64,000 nucleotides of DNA from Micromonospora sp. FIMYZ51 (GTDB taxonomy: Bacteria; Actinomycetota; Actinomycetes; Mycobacteriales; Micromonosporaceae), in the NCBI RefSeq assembly GCF_038246755.1, contig NZ_CP134706.1, positions 4,960,001 to 5,024,000 on the forward strand, given 5' to 3'. Positions within the stretch are counted from its first letter, which is position 1. The number at the start of each line of letters is the position of its first letter. A program made the translations under genes and the position numbers. Shown here piece by piece: positions 48,632-57,849 of this stretch. The notes under the pieces are model-generated. The model was not told where the DNA came from. It did no database searches and saw only the letters and a program-made list of their open reading frames with translations.

Positions 48632-49458
48632 GCCGCTTCGTCGAGGTCGCCGACCGGGTGCTGGTGCTACGGGAACCGCTGCTCGCGGTCAACGTGACGC
48701 TTGTGCTCGGCGACGGCGAGGCACTGCTTGTCGACACGCTCTCCACCGCGCGGCAGGCCGCCGAGCTGGCCACCGCGGTCCGCGCGGTCACCGGCGACCC
48801 GCTGACCCTGGTCAACACCCACCACCACTTCGACCACTGTTTCGGCAACGCGACGCTAGCCGCCGATCCGCCCCGCCCGATCTGGGCCCACGAGCTGGCC
48901 GCGGCGGCGTTGCGCGACGAGCCGGACCGGCTTCGCCAGGAGGCGTACGCGGAACTGCGCGACGGCCGGCCCGAGCTGGCCGCCGAACTTCCGGACACCA
49001 TGCTGCTGGCCCCCACCCACACCGTGCACACCGAGGCGACGCTCGACATCGGCGGTCGTCAGGTGCTGCTGCGTCACCCCGGTCACGGGCACACCGACGC
49101 CGACCTCGTGGTGCAGGTGCCCGACGCCGACCTGCTGGTCGCCGGTGACCTGGTCGAGCAGGGCGGGCCGCCGGCGTTCGAGGACTCGTACCCGTTGCAG
49201 TGGCCCGACACGCTGGCCGAGCTGCTGCGCTGGACCACCGCCGACACGGTGGTGGTGCCCGGCCACGGTGATCCGGTGGACGCGGATTTCGTCCGGGCCC
49301 AGCACGCCCAACTCGTCGAGCTGGCCTGGTTGATCCGGGCCGGACACACCGGTGGCGCGCCGCCGGAGCGGATCGTCGCCGACGCACCGTTCCCGGCCCG
49401 GCCGGCCCTGATCGCCGTTCGACGCGGCTACGCCGAACTGGACGGCACCGCCGGCTGA
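48628..49458 (+). CDS. MBL-fold metallohydrolase
   Basis: 276 residues. Zinc-binding THHHFDHC near 62-69, then HPGHGHTDADLVV with the second His group, GDLVEQGG, and PGHGDPV near 207. Two-metal beta-lactamase-fold hydrolase; substrate not readable. Its ATG overlaps the thioesterase stop (ATGA), so the two act from one mRNA, perhaps on thioester or lactone metabolites. Confidence 0.9.
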   Translation: MSRFVEVADRVLVLREPLLAVNVTLVLGDGEALLVDTLSTARQAAELATAVRAVTGDPLTLVNTHHHFDHCFGNATLAADPPRPIWAHELAAAALRDEPDRLRQEAYAELRDGRPELAAELPDTMLLAPTHTVHTEATLDIGGRQVLLRHPGHGHTDADLVVQVPDADLLVAGDLVEQGGPPAFEDSYPLQWPDTLAELLRWTTADTVVVPGHGDPVDADFVRAQHAQLVELAWLIRAGHTGGAPPERIVADAPFPARPALIAVRRGYAELDGTAG

Positions 49459-49523
49459 CCCGCTCAGCGCCGTCGCTTCGGCCGCCGCCACGGTCGCGGC
49501 GCGGGTGCCAGCAGCGATCCGGG

Positions 49524-50459
49524 TCAGGTGGGGAACCGCTCGGTCACCTCGGCCCGGGTGGGCATGGCGACGGCGCCGCCGGCCCGTTCACAGACCAGCC
49601 CGGCGACCCGCAAGGCGAAGGCGACCCGCGCGTGCCAGCCGTCCGGGTCGGTTGGCGCACCCTCGGCGAGCAGTTCGGCGACGAGCGCGGCCATCACCGA
49701 GTCGCCCGCCCCGGTGGCGTCGACCGCGGTCACCTTCGGCGCGGGTACGCGTACCGGATCGGCATCGGCGGCGGCAACCACCGCGCCGTCGGCACCGAGG
49801 GTGACCACGACGGTGCCGGTGCCCAGCTCCCGCAGGTACGCCGCCACGCCCTCGACCGGTTCGCCGGGATAGAGCAGCTCGGCGTCGGCCGCGCTCAGCT
49901 TGACCAGGTGCGCCCCGGCGGCGAACTCGGCGACCACCGCCCGCAGCCCGGCCAGCGCCGAGGGACCGTCCAGCAGTCGGGGCCGGACGTTGGGGTCGAA
50001 GACCCGCAGCCCCGGGCTCAGCGACCAGGCGCGGCGGGCGGCGGCCAGCGTCGCCGGGGCGAGCAGCACGATCGAGCCGCAGTAGAGCACGTCCGCGCCC
50101 TCGACCAGGGCGACGTCGAGATCCTCGGGGGTGAGCAGGGCGTAGGACGGCGGATCGCCGTAGAAGCGGAAGTCCGGCTCGGCGCCCGAGAAGGTGGCCA
50201 CGGCCAGCGTGGTCGACACGGGCGCGGTGACCGCCCCGGCCAGCCCGACGTCGTGGGCGGCGAGGAAGGCACGGATCCGGTCGGCGGGTACGTCGTCACC
50301 GAGGGACCCGACGAACTGCACCGCGCCGCCGAGCCGGGCGATCCCGACCGCGACGTTCAGTGGGGCACCGCCGATGGCCTGCCGGTAGACCGGTGTCCCG
50401 TCGCACTCGGTGTCGAGCAGGTCGACGAGCGCCTCGCCGAGCACCACCGCGTATCCCAT
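49524..50459 (-). CDS. PfkB family sugar kinase (fructokinase-like)
   Basis: 311 residues. GEALVDLLD at the start, IGGAPLNVAVGIARLG near 29-44 (sugar site), and the C-terminal VTAVDATGAGDSVMAALVAE near 250 with anion hole and catalytic Asp. Phosphorylates a furanose such as fructose; exact sugar inferred. ATG 50459 follows GGAGAGGA. Stands alone. Confidence 0.9.
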   Translation of the reverse strand: MGYAVVLGEALVDLLDTECDGTPVYRQAIGGAPLNVAVGIARLGGAVQFVGSLGDDVPADRIRAFLAAHDVGLAGAVTAPVSTTLAVATFSGAEPDFRFYGDPPSYALLTPEDLDVALVEGADVLYCGSIVLLAPATLAAARRAWSLSPGLRVFDPNVRPRLLDGPSALAGLRAVVAEFAAGAHLVKLSAADAELLYPGEPVEGVAAYLRELGTGTVVVTLGADGAVVAAADADPVRVPAPKVTAVDATGAGDSVMAALVAELLAEGAPTDPDGWHARVAFALRVAGLVCERAGGAVAMPTRAEVTERFPT

Positions 50460-50842
50460 CTGGGGTCCTCTCCGTTGGCCGGTACGTGACGCTCCAGGCT
50501 GGCACAGCCGACGCCGCTGCGGCGCGTGAAGCCACGCTATTGGCGCGGACCGGTCGACGCGAGCCGGGCCGATCGCACATATCGAGTGATGACTATTGCG
50601 CCGATGCGTCAGGCGTGCTGGGATAGCAATGTCGGATGGCGCGGGGGCTGCGCGCCATCGGCGCCGGGTTCACAGCACGCGAGGGCATCCACAACGCGTC
50701 GACAAATCACCGGCGACACTGCCTGGGCGCAGGTCGCCGCATCGTCGCATCCGTCCCACCAGCGGGGGGCGGTCTCTCTCGCCACCCGCTCGTTCCGGCG
50801 GGGCCACTTGTCCAAGGGTGCCCCGCGAGTCAGGAGAAACCC
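50460..50842. other. Intergenic region upstream of the LPMO gene
   Basis: 383 nt with no gene that I can support. It separates divergent pfkB-type and LPMO genes. A 9-bp hairpin GATGGCGCG-ggggctg-CGCGCCATC lies at 50635-50659. No CebR-like TGGGAGCGCTCCCA operator was seen. Confidence 0.45.
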
Positions 50843-51961
50843 GTGCACCGTCCTCGTCTGGCCGCGATATTCTTCGCGGCCGTCACCCTCGCCGCGAGCG
50901 CGGTCGTTGCCGTGACCGCGAGCCCCGACCCGGCCGCCGCGCACGGCGCGGCGATGACGCCGGGCGCCCGTACCTACCTCTGTTGGCGCGACGGCCTCAC
51001 CCAGACCGGGGAGATCCGCCCGCAGAACCCGGCCTGTGCCGCCGCGGTCGCGCAGAGCGGCACGAACTCGCTCTACAACTGGTTCAGCGTGCTGCGCTCG
51101 GACGCCGGCGGCCGGACCACCGGCTTCATCCCCGACGGCCAGCTGTGCAGCGGCGGCGCCACCGGTTTCCGCGGCTACGACCTGGCCCGCAACGACTGGC
51201 CGCTGACCCACCTGACGGCGGGTCGGTCGATGGAGTTCCGGTACAGCAACTGGGCCCACCACCCGGGCACGTTCTACTTCTACGTGACCAGGGACAGCTG
51301 GAGCCCGACCCGCGCGCTGGCCTGGAGTGACCTGGAGGCCCAGCCGTTCCTGACGGTGACCAACCCGCCGCAGCGCGGCGCGGTCGGCACCAACGACGGC
51401 CACTACTACTTCACCGGCAACCTGCCGTCGAACAAGAGCGGCCGGCACATCATCTACTCGCGCTGGGTCCGCTCGGACAGCCAGGAGAACTTCTTCGGCT
51501 GCTCCGACGTGGTCTTCGACGGTGGCAACGGTGAGGTGACCGGCATCGGCACCGGTGGCACGACGCCGCCGCCGAACCCGACCACCCCGCCGCCGAACCC
51601 CACCACCCCGCCGCCGAACCCGACCACGCCCCCGCCGAACCCCACCACCCCGCCGCCGGGCACCGGTGGCTGCTCGGCCACCATCAAGGTGACCAACAGC
51701 TGGTCCGGTGGGTTCCAGGGTGAGGTGGAGATCAGGAACACCGGCAGCTCGGCGTTGAACGGCTGGACCGCGAACTGGACCTGGCCCAGTGGTCAGCAGA
51801 TCAACCAGGTCTGGAACGCGACCCACACCACGTCCGGATCGTCGGTGACGGTAAGCAACGTGGCGTACAACGGCGCTCTCGCGGCCAACGGCAGTACGAC
51901 GTTCGGCTTCCTCGCCAACGGCAGCAGTGCAACGCCGACGGCGACCTGCTCCCGTAGCTGA
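50843..51961 (+). CDS. Secreted AA10 lytic polysaccharide monooxygenase with CBM2
   Basis: 372 residues. Sec signal (1-33) cut after AAA, leaving His34 as the N-terminal histidine of the copper brace (AAAHGAAMTPGARTYLCW). The second histidine is in SNWAHHPGTFYFYVT; the domain ends near 232. A linker of four PPPNPTT units is followed by a CBM2 (CSATIKVTNSWSGGFQGEVE onward). It oxidatively cleaves cellulose or chitin. GTG 50843 has AGGAG 6 nt upstream. Linker and CBM2 pattern match the esterase at 8.2 kb. Confidence 0.93.
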   Translation: MHRPRLAAIFFAAVTLAASAVVAVTASPDPAAAHGAAMTPGARTYLCWRDGLTQTGEIRPQNPACAAAVAQSGTNSLYNWFSVLRSDAGGRTTGFIPDGQLCSGGATGFRGYDLARNDWPLTHLTAGRSMEFRYSNWAHHPGTFYFYVTRDSWSPTRALAWSDLEAQPFLTVTNPPQRGAVGTNDGHYYFTGNLPSNKSGRHIIYSRWVRSDSQENFFGCSDVVFDGGNGEVTGIGTGGTTPPPNPTTPPPNPTTPPPNPTTPPPNPTTPPPGTGGCSATIKVTNSWSGGFQGEVEIRNTGSSALNGWTANWTWPSGQQINQVWNATHTTSGSSVTVSNVAYNGALAANGSTTFGFLANGSSATPTATCSRS

Positions 51962-51972
51962 CGCGAGCAGCT

Positions 51973-52026
51973 GTTAAGAGGGGCCCCCTGCTATACGCGA
52001 GGCGTTAGCAGGGGGCCCTTCCTTAC
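51973..52026. repeat. GGGGCCC-core intergenic repeat, copy 3
   Basis: GTTAAGAGGGGCCCCCTGCT, then ATACGCGAGGC, GTTAGCAGGGGGCCCTTCCT; double-unit layout, here between convergent LPMO and asnB, where it probably ends both transcripts. Confidence 0.75.
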
Positions 52027-52029
52027 TTC

Positions 52030-53991
52030 TCAGCGCACCATCGAGCCGACGACGGGCTTGGTGAGCAGGGCCGACTGGTTGCGCTGGATGCCCGGGTCCA
52101 GAGTCTTGGCCACGAAGATCGCGTGCCAGACGCAGAAGATCAGCACGGTCCAGACCTTGCGGGAGTGGTCGAACTCCTCCCGCTTGTGCTCCTCCAGCAG
52201 GCGCAGCGCGTACGACAGGTCGAGCAGGTCACCGGCGCCCGAGGTGGTAAGCACGTGCCGGGCCCACTCGTACATCTCGCCGCGCAGCCAGACCCGGGTC
52301 GGAGTCGGGAAGCCCAGCTTCTTGCGGTTGACGATGGCCGGCGGCACCACACCCTGCAACGCCTGCCGCATCGCGTACTTGGTGGTGTCCGAGCGCGGCG
52401 GCAGCTTCAGCTCGACCGGGATCTTCGAGGCCACCTCGAACACCTCGCGGTCGAGGAAGGGCACCCGCACTTCAAGCGAGTGCGCCATGGAGATCCGGTC
52501 GGCCTTGACCAGGATGTCCCCGCGCAGCCAGGTGTAGAGGTCGACGTACTGCATCTTGGTGACGTCGTCCAGCTCGGTGCACTCGGCGTAGATCGGCGCG
52601 GTGACGTCGGTGTAGCGCACCGAGGGGTCGTAGCGGCGCAGCAGGTGCTGCTTCTCCTCCTCGGTGAACATCCGGGCGTTGCCGTAGTAGCGCTCCTCGA
52701 TCGGGGTGGTGCCGCGCTCCAGGAAGCTCTTGCCCTTGACGCCCTGCGGGATCGCCTTGGAAACCGCCCGCAGGCCCTTCTGCACCCCGCCGGGCAGCCC
52801 GTTGACGCCGCTGAGCGAGAGCGGCTCACGGTAGATCGTGTAACCGCCGAAGAACTCGTCGGCGCCCTCACCGGAGAGCACCACCGTGACGTGCTCGGCG
52901 GCCTTCTTGGCCACGAAGTAGAGCGGCACCAGCGCCGGGTCGGCCACCGGGTCGTCCAGATGCCAGACGATCTTCGGCAGCGCCTCGATCATGTCCTGTG
53001 GCCCGATCTTGGTCGGGATGGTGGTCACGTCGAGGTGGCGGGCCGACTCCTGGGCGACGTCGATCTCCGAGTAGCCCGGCACGTCGTAGCCGACGGTGAA
53101 GGTGAGGATGTTCGGGTTGAACTCCCGAGCCAGGGCGACCACGGCGGTGGAGTCGATGCCGCTGGACAGGAACGAGCCGACCGGCACGTCCGAACGCATG
53201 TGCATGCGTACGCTCTCGCGCAGCGTCTCCCGGATCTCGTGGTAGAGCTTCTGCTCGTCGGAGACCGCGGCGGGCCGGAACACCGGCCGGTACCAGCGGC
53301 GCACGTCGATCCGACCGCCCGGGGTCCAGGTGAGGTACTCCCCCGAGCCGATCCGGCTGATCCCCTTGTGCAGGGTGCCCGGCTCGGGAACGTACTGGAG
53401 GGTCAGGTAGTGGCTGAGGTTCGCCGTGTCGACCCCGGCGTCCCCGGCGTACGCGGACTGCGCGAAGGGCAGCAGCGCCTTTTTCTCCGAGGCCAGGTAG
53501 AGCCCGTCGACGGTCTCCAGGTAGTGCAGCGGCTTGATGCCGTAGTAGTCGCGGGCGCCGAACGCGCGGCGTTGCTGCCGGTCCCAGATGACGAAGGCGA
53601 ACATGCCCCGCAACCGGGTGAGCACCCGCTCGCCCCAGTAGTGGAAGCCGGCGACGATCACCTCGCCGTCGCCGTTGGTGGCGAACCGGGCGCCGTGCTC
53701 GCGGATCAGCTCCTCGCGCAGCTCGATGTAGTTGTAGATCTCACCGTTGAAGGTCAGCAGGTAGCGACCGTCGGCGTACGGCAGCGGCTCGTGACTGAGC
53801 GCGACGTCGATGATGGCCAACCGCTTGTGGGCGAACACCCCGTCCGCGTACTGACCGGAGGCGTCCCCGACCACCTCGACACCGGTCTCGTCCGGTCCTC
53901 GATGGTGCAGGCATTCCAACGCTCCGGCGATGTTGTCGCGGTGGGCGGCGGCGTTGCCGCGCGCACTGAAAAAGGCCAGGAGTCCGCACAT
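52030..53991 (-). CDS. asnB: Asparagine synthetase (glutamine-hydrolysing)
   Basis: 653 residues. Met-Cys-Gly start (CGLLAFFSARGN) with Cys2 as the glutaminase nucleophile, HHRGPDETG, LTFNGEIYNYIELRE; then a synthetase domain with SGIDSTAVVALA (PP-loop) and SGEGADEFFGGYTIY. Makes asparagine from aspartate and glutamine in the cytoplasm. Start set at ATG 53991 so that Cys follows Met; a codon 9 nt upstream would bury it. GGAAAG lies 9 nt before. Divergent from the aminopeptidase gene. Confidence 0.94.
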   Translation of the reverse strand: MCGLLAFFSARGNAAAHRDNIAGALECLHHRGPDETGVEVVGDASGQYADGVFAHKRLAIIDVALSHEPLPYADGRYLLTFNGEIYNYIELREELIREHGARFATNGDGEVIVAGFHYWGERVLTRLRGMFAFVIWDRQQRRAFGARDYYGIKPLHYLETVDGLYLASEKKALLPFAQSAYAGDAGVDTANLSHYLTLQYVPEPGTLHKGISRIGSGEYLTWTPGGRIDVRRWYRPVFRPAAVSDEQKLYHEIRETLRESVRMHMRSDVPVGSFLSSGIDSTAVVALAREFNPNILTFTVGYDVPGYSEIDVAQESARHLDVTTIPTKIGPQDMIEALPKIVWHLDDPVADPALVPLYFVAKKAAEHVTVVLSGEGADEFFGGYTIYREPLSLSGVNGLPGGVQKGLRAVSKAIPQGVKGKSFLERGTTPIEERYYGNARMFTEEEKQHLLRRYDPSVRYTDVTAPIYAECTELDDVTKMQYVDLYTWLRGDILVKADRISMAHSLEVRVPFLDREVFEVASKIPVELKLPPRSDTTKYAMRQALQGVVPPAIVNRKKLGFPTPTRVWLRGEMYEWARHVLTTSGAGDLLDLSYALRLLEEHKREEFDHSRKVWTVLIFCVWHAIFVAKTLDPGIQRNQSALLTKPVVGSMVR

Positions 53992-54125
53992 GGTCGTCAT
54001 CTTTCCACGGGTGGCGATCGGGCGAAGCGGCACCGCTGCCCTCGCCGGTGACCCGCTGGCGGGCTCGGGCTCCGCGTCCGTCACGCGGTACCGTCGGAGC
54101 AGCAGTGACGCGAAGGGAGCGGGGC

Positions 54126-55607
54126 ATGACCGAGGAACGCACCGACGGCAAGCCGGCCGATGGCACGGAGTCACACGACCCGGATTTCCCACCGGCGTTC
54201 CTGTCGTTCATGCGGCAGGGCTGGCAGGACAGCACCCTGCCGGTGGGCCCACGACCGGAGGTGCCGAACTACGCCAAGCGCCGGGCCGCGCTCTCGGCGG
54301 CCTTTCCGGGCGAGACGCTTGTCATCCCCACCGGCCCCGAGAAGGTACGCGCCAACGACACCGAGTACCGGTTCCGGCCGGGCAGCGACTTCGCGTACCT
54401 GACCGGTGACCACGATCCGGACAGCGTCCTGGTGTTGCGGCCCAACGGCTCCGGCCACGACGCCACCCTGTTCATGCGGCCCCGCTCCTCCCGGGAGAGC
54501 GACGAGTTCTTCCGCAGCCGGCACGGCGAGCTGTGGGTGGGCCGCCGGCACACCCTGGCGGAGAAGTCGACCGAGCTGGGCCTGCCCACCGCCGACCTGA
54601 CCGAGCTGGAAGCGGCGCTGGCCGGGCTCGCACCGGCCCGGACCCGGGTGCTGCGCGGCTTCGACGCGGGCGTGGACGCCGCCGTACGCCCGTACGACGG
54701 CGTGCGGGAGGAAGGCCAGCCGGCCCGCGACCGCGAGTTGGCGATCACCATTTCCGAGCTGAAGCTGGTCAAGGACGAGTGGGAGATCGGCCAGCTCCAG
54801 GACGCGATCGACGCCACGGTGCGCGGCTTCGAGGACGTGGCCCGCGTGCTGCCGGCCGACCGGGGTGTCTCGGAACGGCTGTTGGAGGGGATCTTCGCGC
54901 TGCGCGCCCGGCACGACGGCAACGACGTCGGCTACGGCTCGATCGTCGGTGCCGGTGAGCACGCCACGATCCTGCACTGGGTGCACAACCACGGGGTCAC
55001 CCGACCGGGCGAGCTGCTGCTGATGGACATGGGTGTGGAGGGACGCAACCTCTACACCGCGGACGTGACCCGGGTGCTGCCGGTGAACGGCCGGTTCACC
55101 GCCCTTCAGCGCCAGGTCTACGACATCGTGTACGCCGCGCAGCAGGCCGGCATCGAGTTCATCAAGCCCGGTGTGACGTTCAAGGACGTCAACCGGACCT
55201 GCATGCGGGTGCTCGCCGAAGGGCTGGCCGACCTGGGGCTGCTGCCGGTGAGCGTGGACGAGGCGATGGACGAGTCGTCGACCGTCTACCGGCGCTGGAG
55301 TCTGCACGGCTTCGGGCACATGCTCGGCATCGACGTGCACGACTGCTCGAACGCCCGCAAGGAGGCGTATCGGGACGGTGCGCTGGGTGAGGGGTACGTG
55401 CTCACCGTCGAACCGGGCCTGTACTTCCAGCCGGAGGACGAGTTGGTGCCCGAGGAGTTGCGCGGCATCGGCATCCGGATCGAGGACGACGTCCTGGTCA
55501 CCACCGACGGCGCGGTGAACCTGTCGGCGGGCCTGCCCCGGCAGGCCGACGAGGTGGAGACCTGGCTGGCCGAGCAGCGCGAAGCCGGCCCCCGCCTACC
55601 CGCCTGA
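54126..55607 (+). CDS. pepP: Xaa-Pro aminopeptidase (M24B)
   Basis: 493 residues. N-terminal AMP_N domain (FMRQGWQDSTLPVGP to about 190), then the pita-bread fold with metal ligands: LLMDMGVEGRNLYTADVTR (two Asp), SLHGFGHMLGIDVHD (His), LTVEPGLYF (Glu) and RGIGIRIEDDVLV (Glu). Removes N-terminal residues next to proline. ATG 54126 has GGAG upstream; the longer ORF is not supported. Confidence 0.93.
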   Translation: MTEERTDGKPADGTESHDPDFPPAFLSFMRQGWQDSTLPVGPRPEVPNYAKRRAALSAAFPGETLVIPTGPEKVRANDTEYRFRPGSDFAYLTGDHDPDSVLVLRPNGSGHDATLFMRPRSSRESDEFFRSRHGELWVGRRHTLAEKSTELGLPTADLTELEAALAGLAPARTRVLRGFDAGVDAAVRPYDGVREEGQPARDRELAITISELKLVKDEWEIGQLQDAIDATVRGFEDVARVLPADRGVSERLLEGIFALRARHDGNDVGYGSIVGAGEHATILHWVHNHGVTRPGELLLMDMGVEGRNLYTADVTRVLPVNGRFTALQRQVYDIVYAAQQAGIEFIKPGVTFKDVNRTCMRVLAEGLADLGLLPVSVDEAMDESSTVYRRWSLHGFGHMLGIDVHDCSNARKEAYRDGALGEGYVLTVEPGLYFQPEDELVPEELRGIGIRIEDDVLVTTDGAVNLSAGLPRQADEVETWLAEQREAGPRLPA

Positions 55608-55643
55608 CCCGCCCTCCCCCTCCTCTCCCCACATTCACCGGTT

Positions 55644-55698
55644 GATCAAGAGGTTTGCGTCGGAAAACGCCCGGCTGGCGGACGCAAACCTCTTGGTC
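55644..55698. repeat. Intergenic inverted repeat, GATCAAGAGGTTTGCGTC type
   Basis: GATCAAGAGGTTTGCGTC (55644-55661) pairs with 55681-55698 with one mismatch, loop 19 nt. It lies between the pepP stop and the first beta-helix gene and may end pepP transcription. Confidence 0.65.
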
Positions 55699-55739
55699 AT
55701 CGGACCGACCGAGCGGGTAGCTCTGCCCGGTTCGGGTTG

Positions 55740-55825
55740 AATGTGGGGTTTTTTCTTATAAGTCTTCCTAGTGAGGATCCTTCTCATACGGTGGCAATCA
55801 GAGCTGCAACCCATTTGTAGCTGCT
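55740..55825 (+). promoter_or_regulatory. Conserved leader of beta-helix gene 1
   Basis: Matches 57708-57793 without gaps. Shared words include GAGGATCCTTCTCATACGGT and a hairpin GCTGCAA-cccat-TTGTAGC at 55803-55821. The TATAAG at 55757 could be a -10 box. The ATG follows 58-60 nt later in both copies. Confidence 0.7.
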
Positions 55826-55882
55826 CGCACTCCTTTGGGCGGTGCGAACCAGTCTGGTAGCAGGAAAGGGCGGAAGGCTCTG

Positions 55883-57526
55883 ATGTCCAGTGATGTAACG
55901 GCGTACTACGGTGGGCCGCCTCCGGTGCCACCGGAACCATCGAGACCAGGCCGACGCAAACTCTGGGTGGCCGCAGGCGTGGCCGGCCTGACCGGCGTCG
56001 TCGGCCTCGCCGCGCTTGGCGGCCTGGCCGCCCGCGAGCAGAAGTCCGGCGACCAGGACCGCACCTCGGACGCGCAACCGGCGGTCGCGCCGCAACCGGA
56101 GGCCGCCGCCGGCCCCATCGACAAGGGCGCGGCGAAGGGTGAACGCGGTGCGGGCTGGAGCGGTCGCGACGGCCCACCGGCGCACCGGGACGCCGGCAAA
56201 GCGGCGAAGCGGGTGCCCTGCGACAGCGACAAGCTCATCGAGGCCATCACGTACGCCAACGCCAATCAGGGCGGGGTGCTGGAGTTGGCACACGGGTGCA
56301 CCTACGAACTGACCCGCGCCGAGCGCGGCGACGGCCTACCGGTGATCAGGCAGGCGATCACCCTCACCGGCCGGGACACCCGGATCACGCGGGCGGCGAA
56401 CGTCGATCCGTTCCGGATCCTGCACGTCGGCCGTGGCGGTCACCTGACCCTTCGGCAGGTGACGATCAAGGGTGGCCAGACCCCGGCCGATCTGATCGCC
56501 CTCCCGGCCAGGCCGAAGAACCTGATCGGCCCGTTCGGCGGCCCGACTCCGACGACAAAGAAGCCGGCAGCCACACCACAAGCGCCGGCGGCGGCCAAGC
56601 CGGCAACCCCGAAATCCGCAGCCCCGAAAGCGGCAGCTGCGGCGGCCGTGGCGGGTCCGAGCGACGGCGCGGGCCTGCTCGTGCAGCGGGGCGGCCGGGC
56701 CGACATCGAGCGCAGCGAGTTCTCGATCAACCACTCCGGCGGCAACGGCGGGGCGGTGGCCAACTTCGGCACCACCCGGCTCACCCACACGCTTGTCGAG
56801 CGGAACAGTGCCGCCGGGTCCGGCGGCGGTGTCTTCAACGCCGGGGTACTGCGGGTGGAGGACACCCGGATCGCGGGGAACAGCGCCCAGATCGGTGGCG
56901 GCGGCATCGGCAACGGCGCACCCCCGGACGGCACTCGCCGGTCGGGCGGCACCGTCTGGCTGTGGCGGAGCGCCATCAGCCACAACCGCACCGCCGGGGT
57001 CGGTGGCGGCATCCTCGACGTGCTGGGCACCACCACGGTCGGCCAGAGCGAGGTCGTCGACAACACCGCGAGCGAGGGTGGCGGCGGGATCGTCGCCTAC
57101 CACGGCACCAGGCTTGCACTTCAGCGCGTCCTGGTGGCCCGCAACTCCACCGACGCAGACGCCGGCGGGGTGGCCGTCAGCCTGGAGAGCAGTGCCGTGA
57201 TCGAGCAGAGCGTGATCACGGAGAACGTCGCCGGCGGTGTGGGGGCCGGTCTCTACGTCTGGCTTGGCGACGTGCTGCTGCGGGACACCGAGGTGGTGGC
57301 CAACCAGGCGGTCGGCCAGGACTCGGCGGGCGGCGGCATCGTCAACAACCTCGGCCGGGTACGACTGGAACGGTCGAAGGTGGCGCAGAACGTTTCAGTG
57401 TCGGCTCCGGGAGGAATATCCACAAACAACGATGGGGTCACCATCGACCGGGCTTCCGCCGTCACCGGCAACCGACCGACCAACTGCATCGGCAGCACGA
57501 TCATTCCGGACCGTTGCTTCGGCTGA
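55883..57526 (+). CDS. Exported right-handed beta-helix repeat protein 1
   Basis: 547 residues. Basic start with a Tat-like RRKLW before a hydrophobic segment (36-62), a disordered Lys/Glu/Pro linker, a conserved opening VPCDSDKLIEAITYANANQG, then a parallel beta-helix with many GGG-(I/V)-x-N turns (GGNGGAVANFG, GSGGGVFNAGVL, GVGGGILDVLG). An Ala/Pro/Lys insert lies near 235-265. Such folds bind or cleave polysaccharides or act as adhesins; no lyase residues are seen. The C-terminus PTNCIG...RCFG keeps two cysteines as in its paralogue. ATG 55883 has GGAAGG 5 nt upstream. Confidence 0.8.
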   Translation: MSSDVTAYYGGPPPVPPEPSRPGRRKLWVAAGVAGLTGVVGLAALGGLAAREQKSGDQDRTSDAQPAVAPQPEAAAGPIDKGAAKGERGAGWSGRDGPPAHRDAGKAAKRVPCDSDKLIEAITYANANQGGVLELAHGCTYELTRAERGDGLPVIRQAITLTGRDTRITRAANVDPFRILHVGRGGHLTLRQVTIKGGQTPADLIALPARPKNLIGPFGGPTPTTKKPAATPQAPAAAKPATPKSAAPKAAAAAAVAGPSDGAGLLVQRGGRADIERSEFSINHSGGNGGAVANFGTTRLTHTLVERNSAAGSGGGVFNAGVLRVEDTRIAGNSAQIGGGGIGNGAPPDGTRRSGGTVWLWRSAISHNRTAGVGGGILDVLGTTTVGQSEVVDNTASEGGGGIVAYHGTRLALQRVLVARNSTDADAGGVAVSLESSAVIEQSVITENVAGGVGAGLYVWLGDVLLRDTEVVANQAVGQDSAGGGIVNNLGRVRLERSKVAQNVSVSAPGGISTNNDGVTIDRASAVTGNRPTNCIGSTIIPDRCFG

Positions 57527-57572
57527 CCTGACGCCGAGCAGCGAGCAACACGGACAGCACCACCACATAGCA

Positions 57573-57610
57573 GGGGCTCCTCCGCACCGGTGACGGCAGG
57601 GAGGAGCCCC
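57573..57610 (+). terminator. Hairpin after beta-helix gene 1
   Basis: GGGGCTCCTCC (57573-57583) pairs exactly with GGAGGAGCCCC (57600-57610), loop 16 nt. Confidence 0.65.
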
Positions 57611-57707
57611 AACCGTTCCCGGACCACCCCCTCGTCACCGGGATCCCGCAGCTCACGGGCTGGGTCGATCTGGTGCTGGTTGGACATCGCCGGCCTCCCA
57701 CACCCCG

Positions 57708-57793
57708 AATGCGGGGTTATTTCGTATATGAGCCCGAGGCGAGGATCCTTCTCATACGGTGCATCTGGGAGCTACAACCGATTTGTAGCAGGG
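57708..57793 (+). promoter_or_regulatory. Conserved leader of beta-helix gene 2
   Basis: Ungapped counterpart of 55740-55825. Hairpin GCTACAA-ccgat-TTGTAGC at 57771-57789: compared with copy 1 an A-U pair becomes G-U, so the stem is kept, consistent with function as RNA. Confidence 0.7.
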
Positions 57794-57849
57794 GACGCTC
57801 ACCTGGCGTGACGACCCTGTCTGGCACGACGAGAGGGCAGAGAGCTCCG

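Noticed and set aside
52123-54051. 642-aa plus-strand ORF opposite asnB
   Set aside because: Shadow of a well-recognised asparagine synthetase.
55740-55882. c-di-AMP (ydaO-type) riboswitch
   Set aside because: I considered it because actinobacterial cell-wall genes often carry one, but the conserved region is too short and lacks its known motifs.
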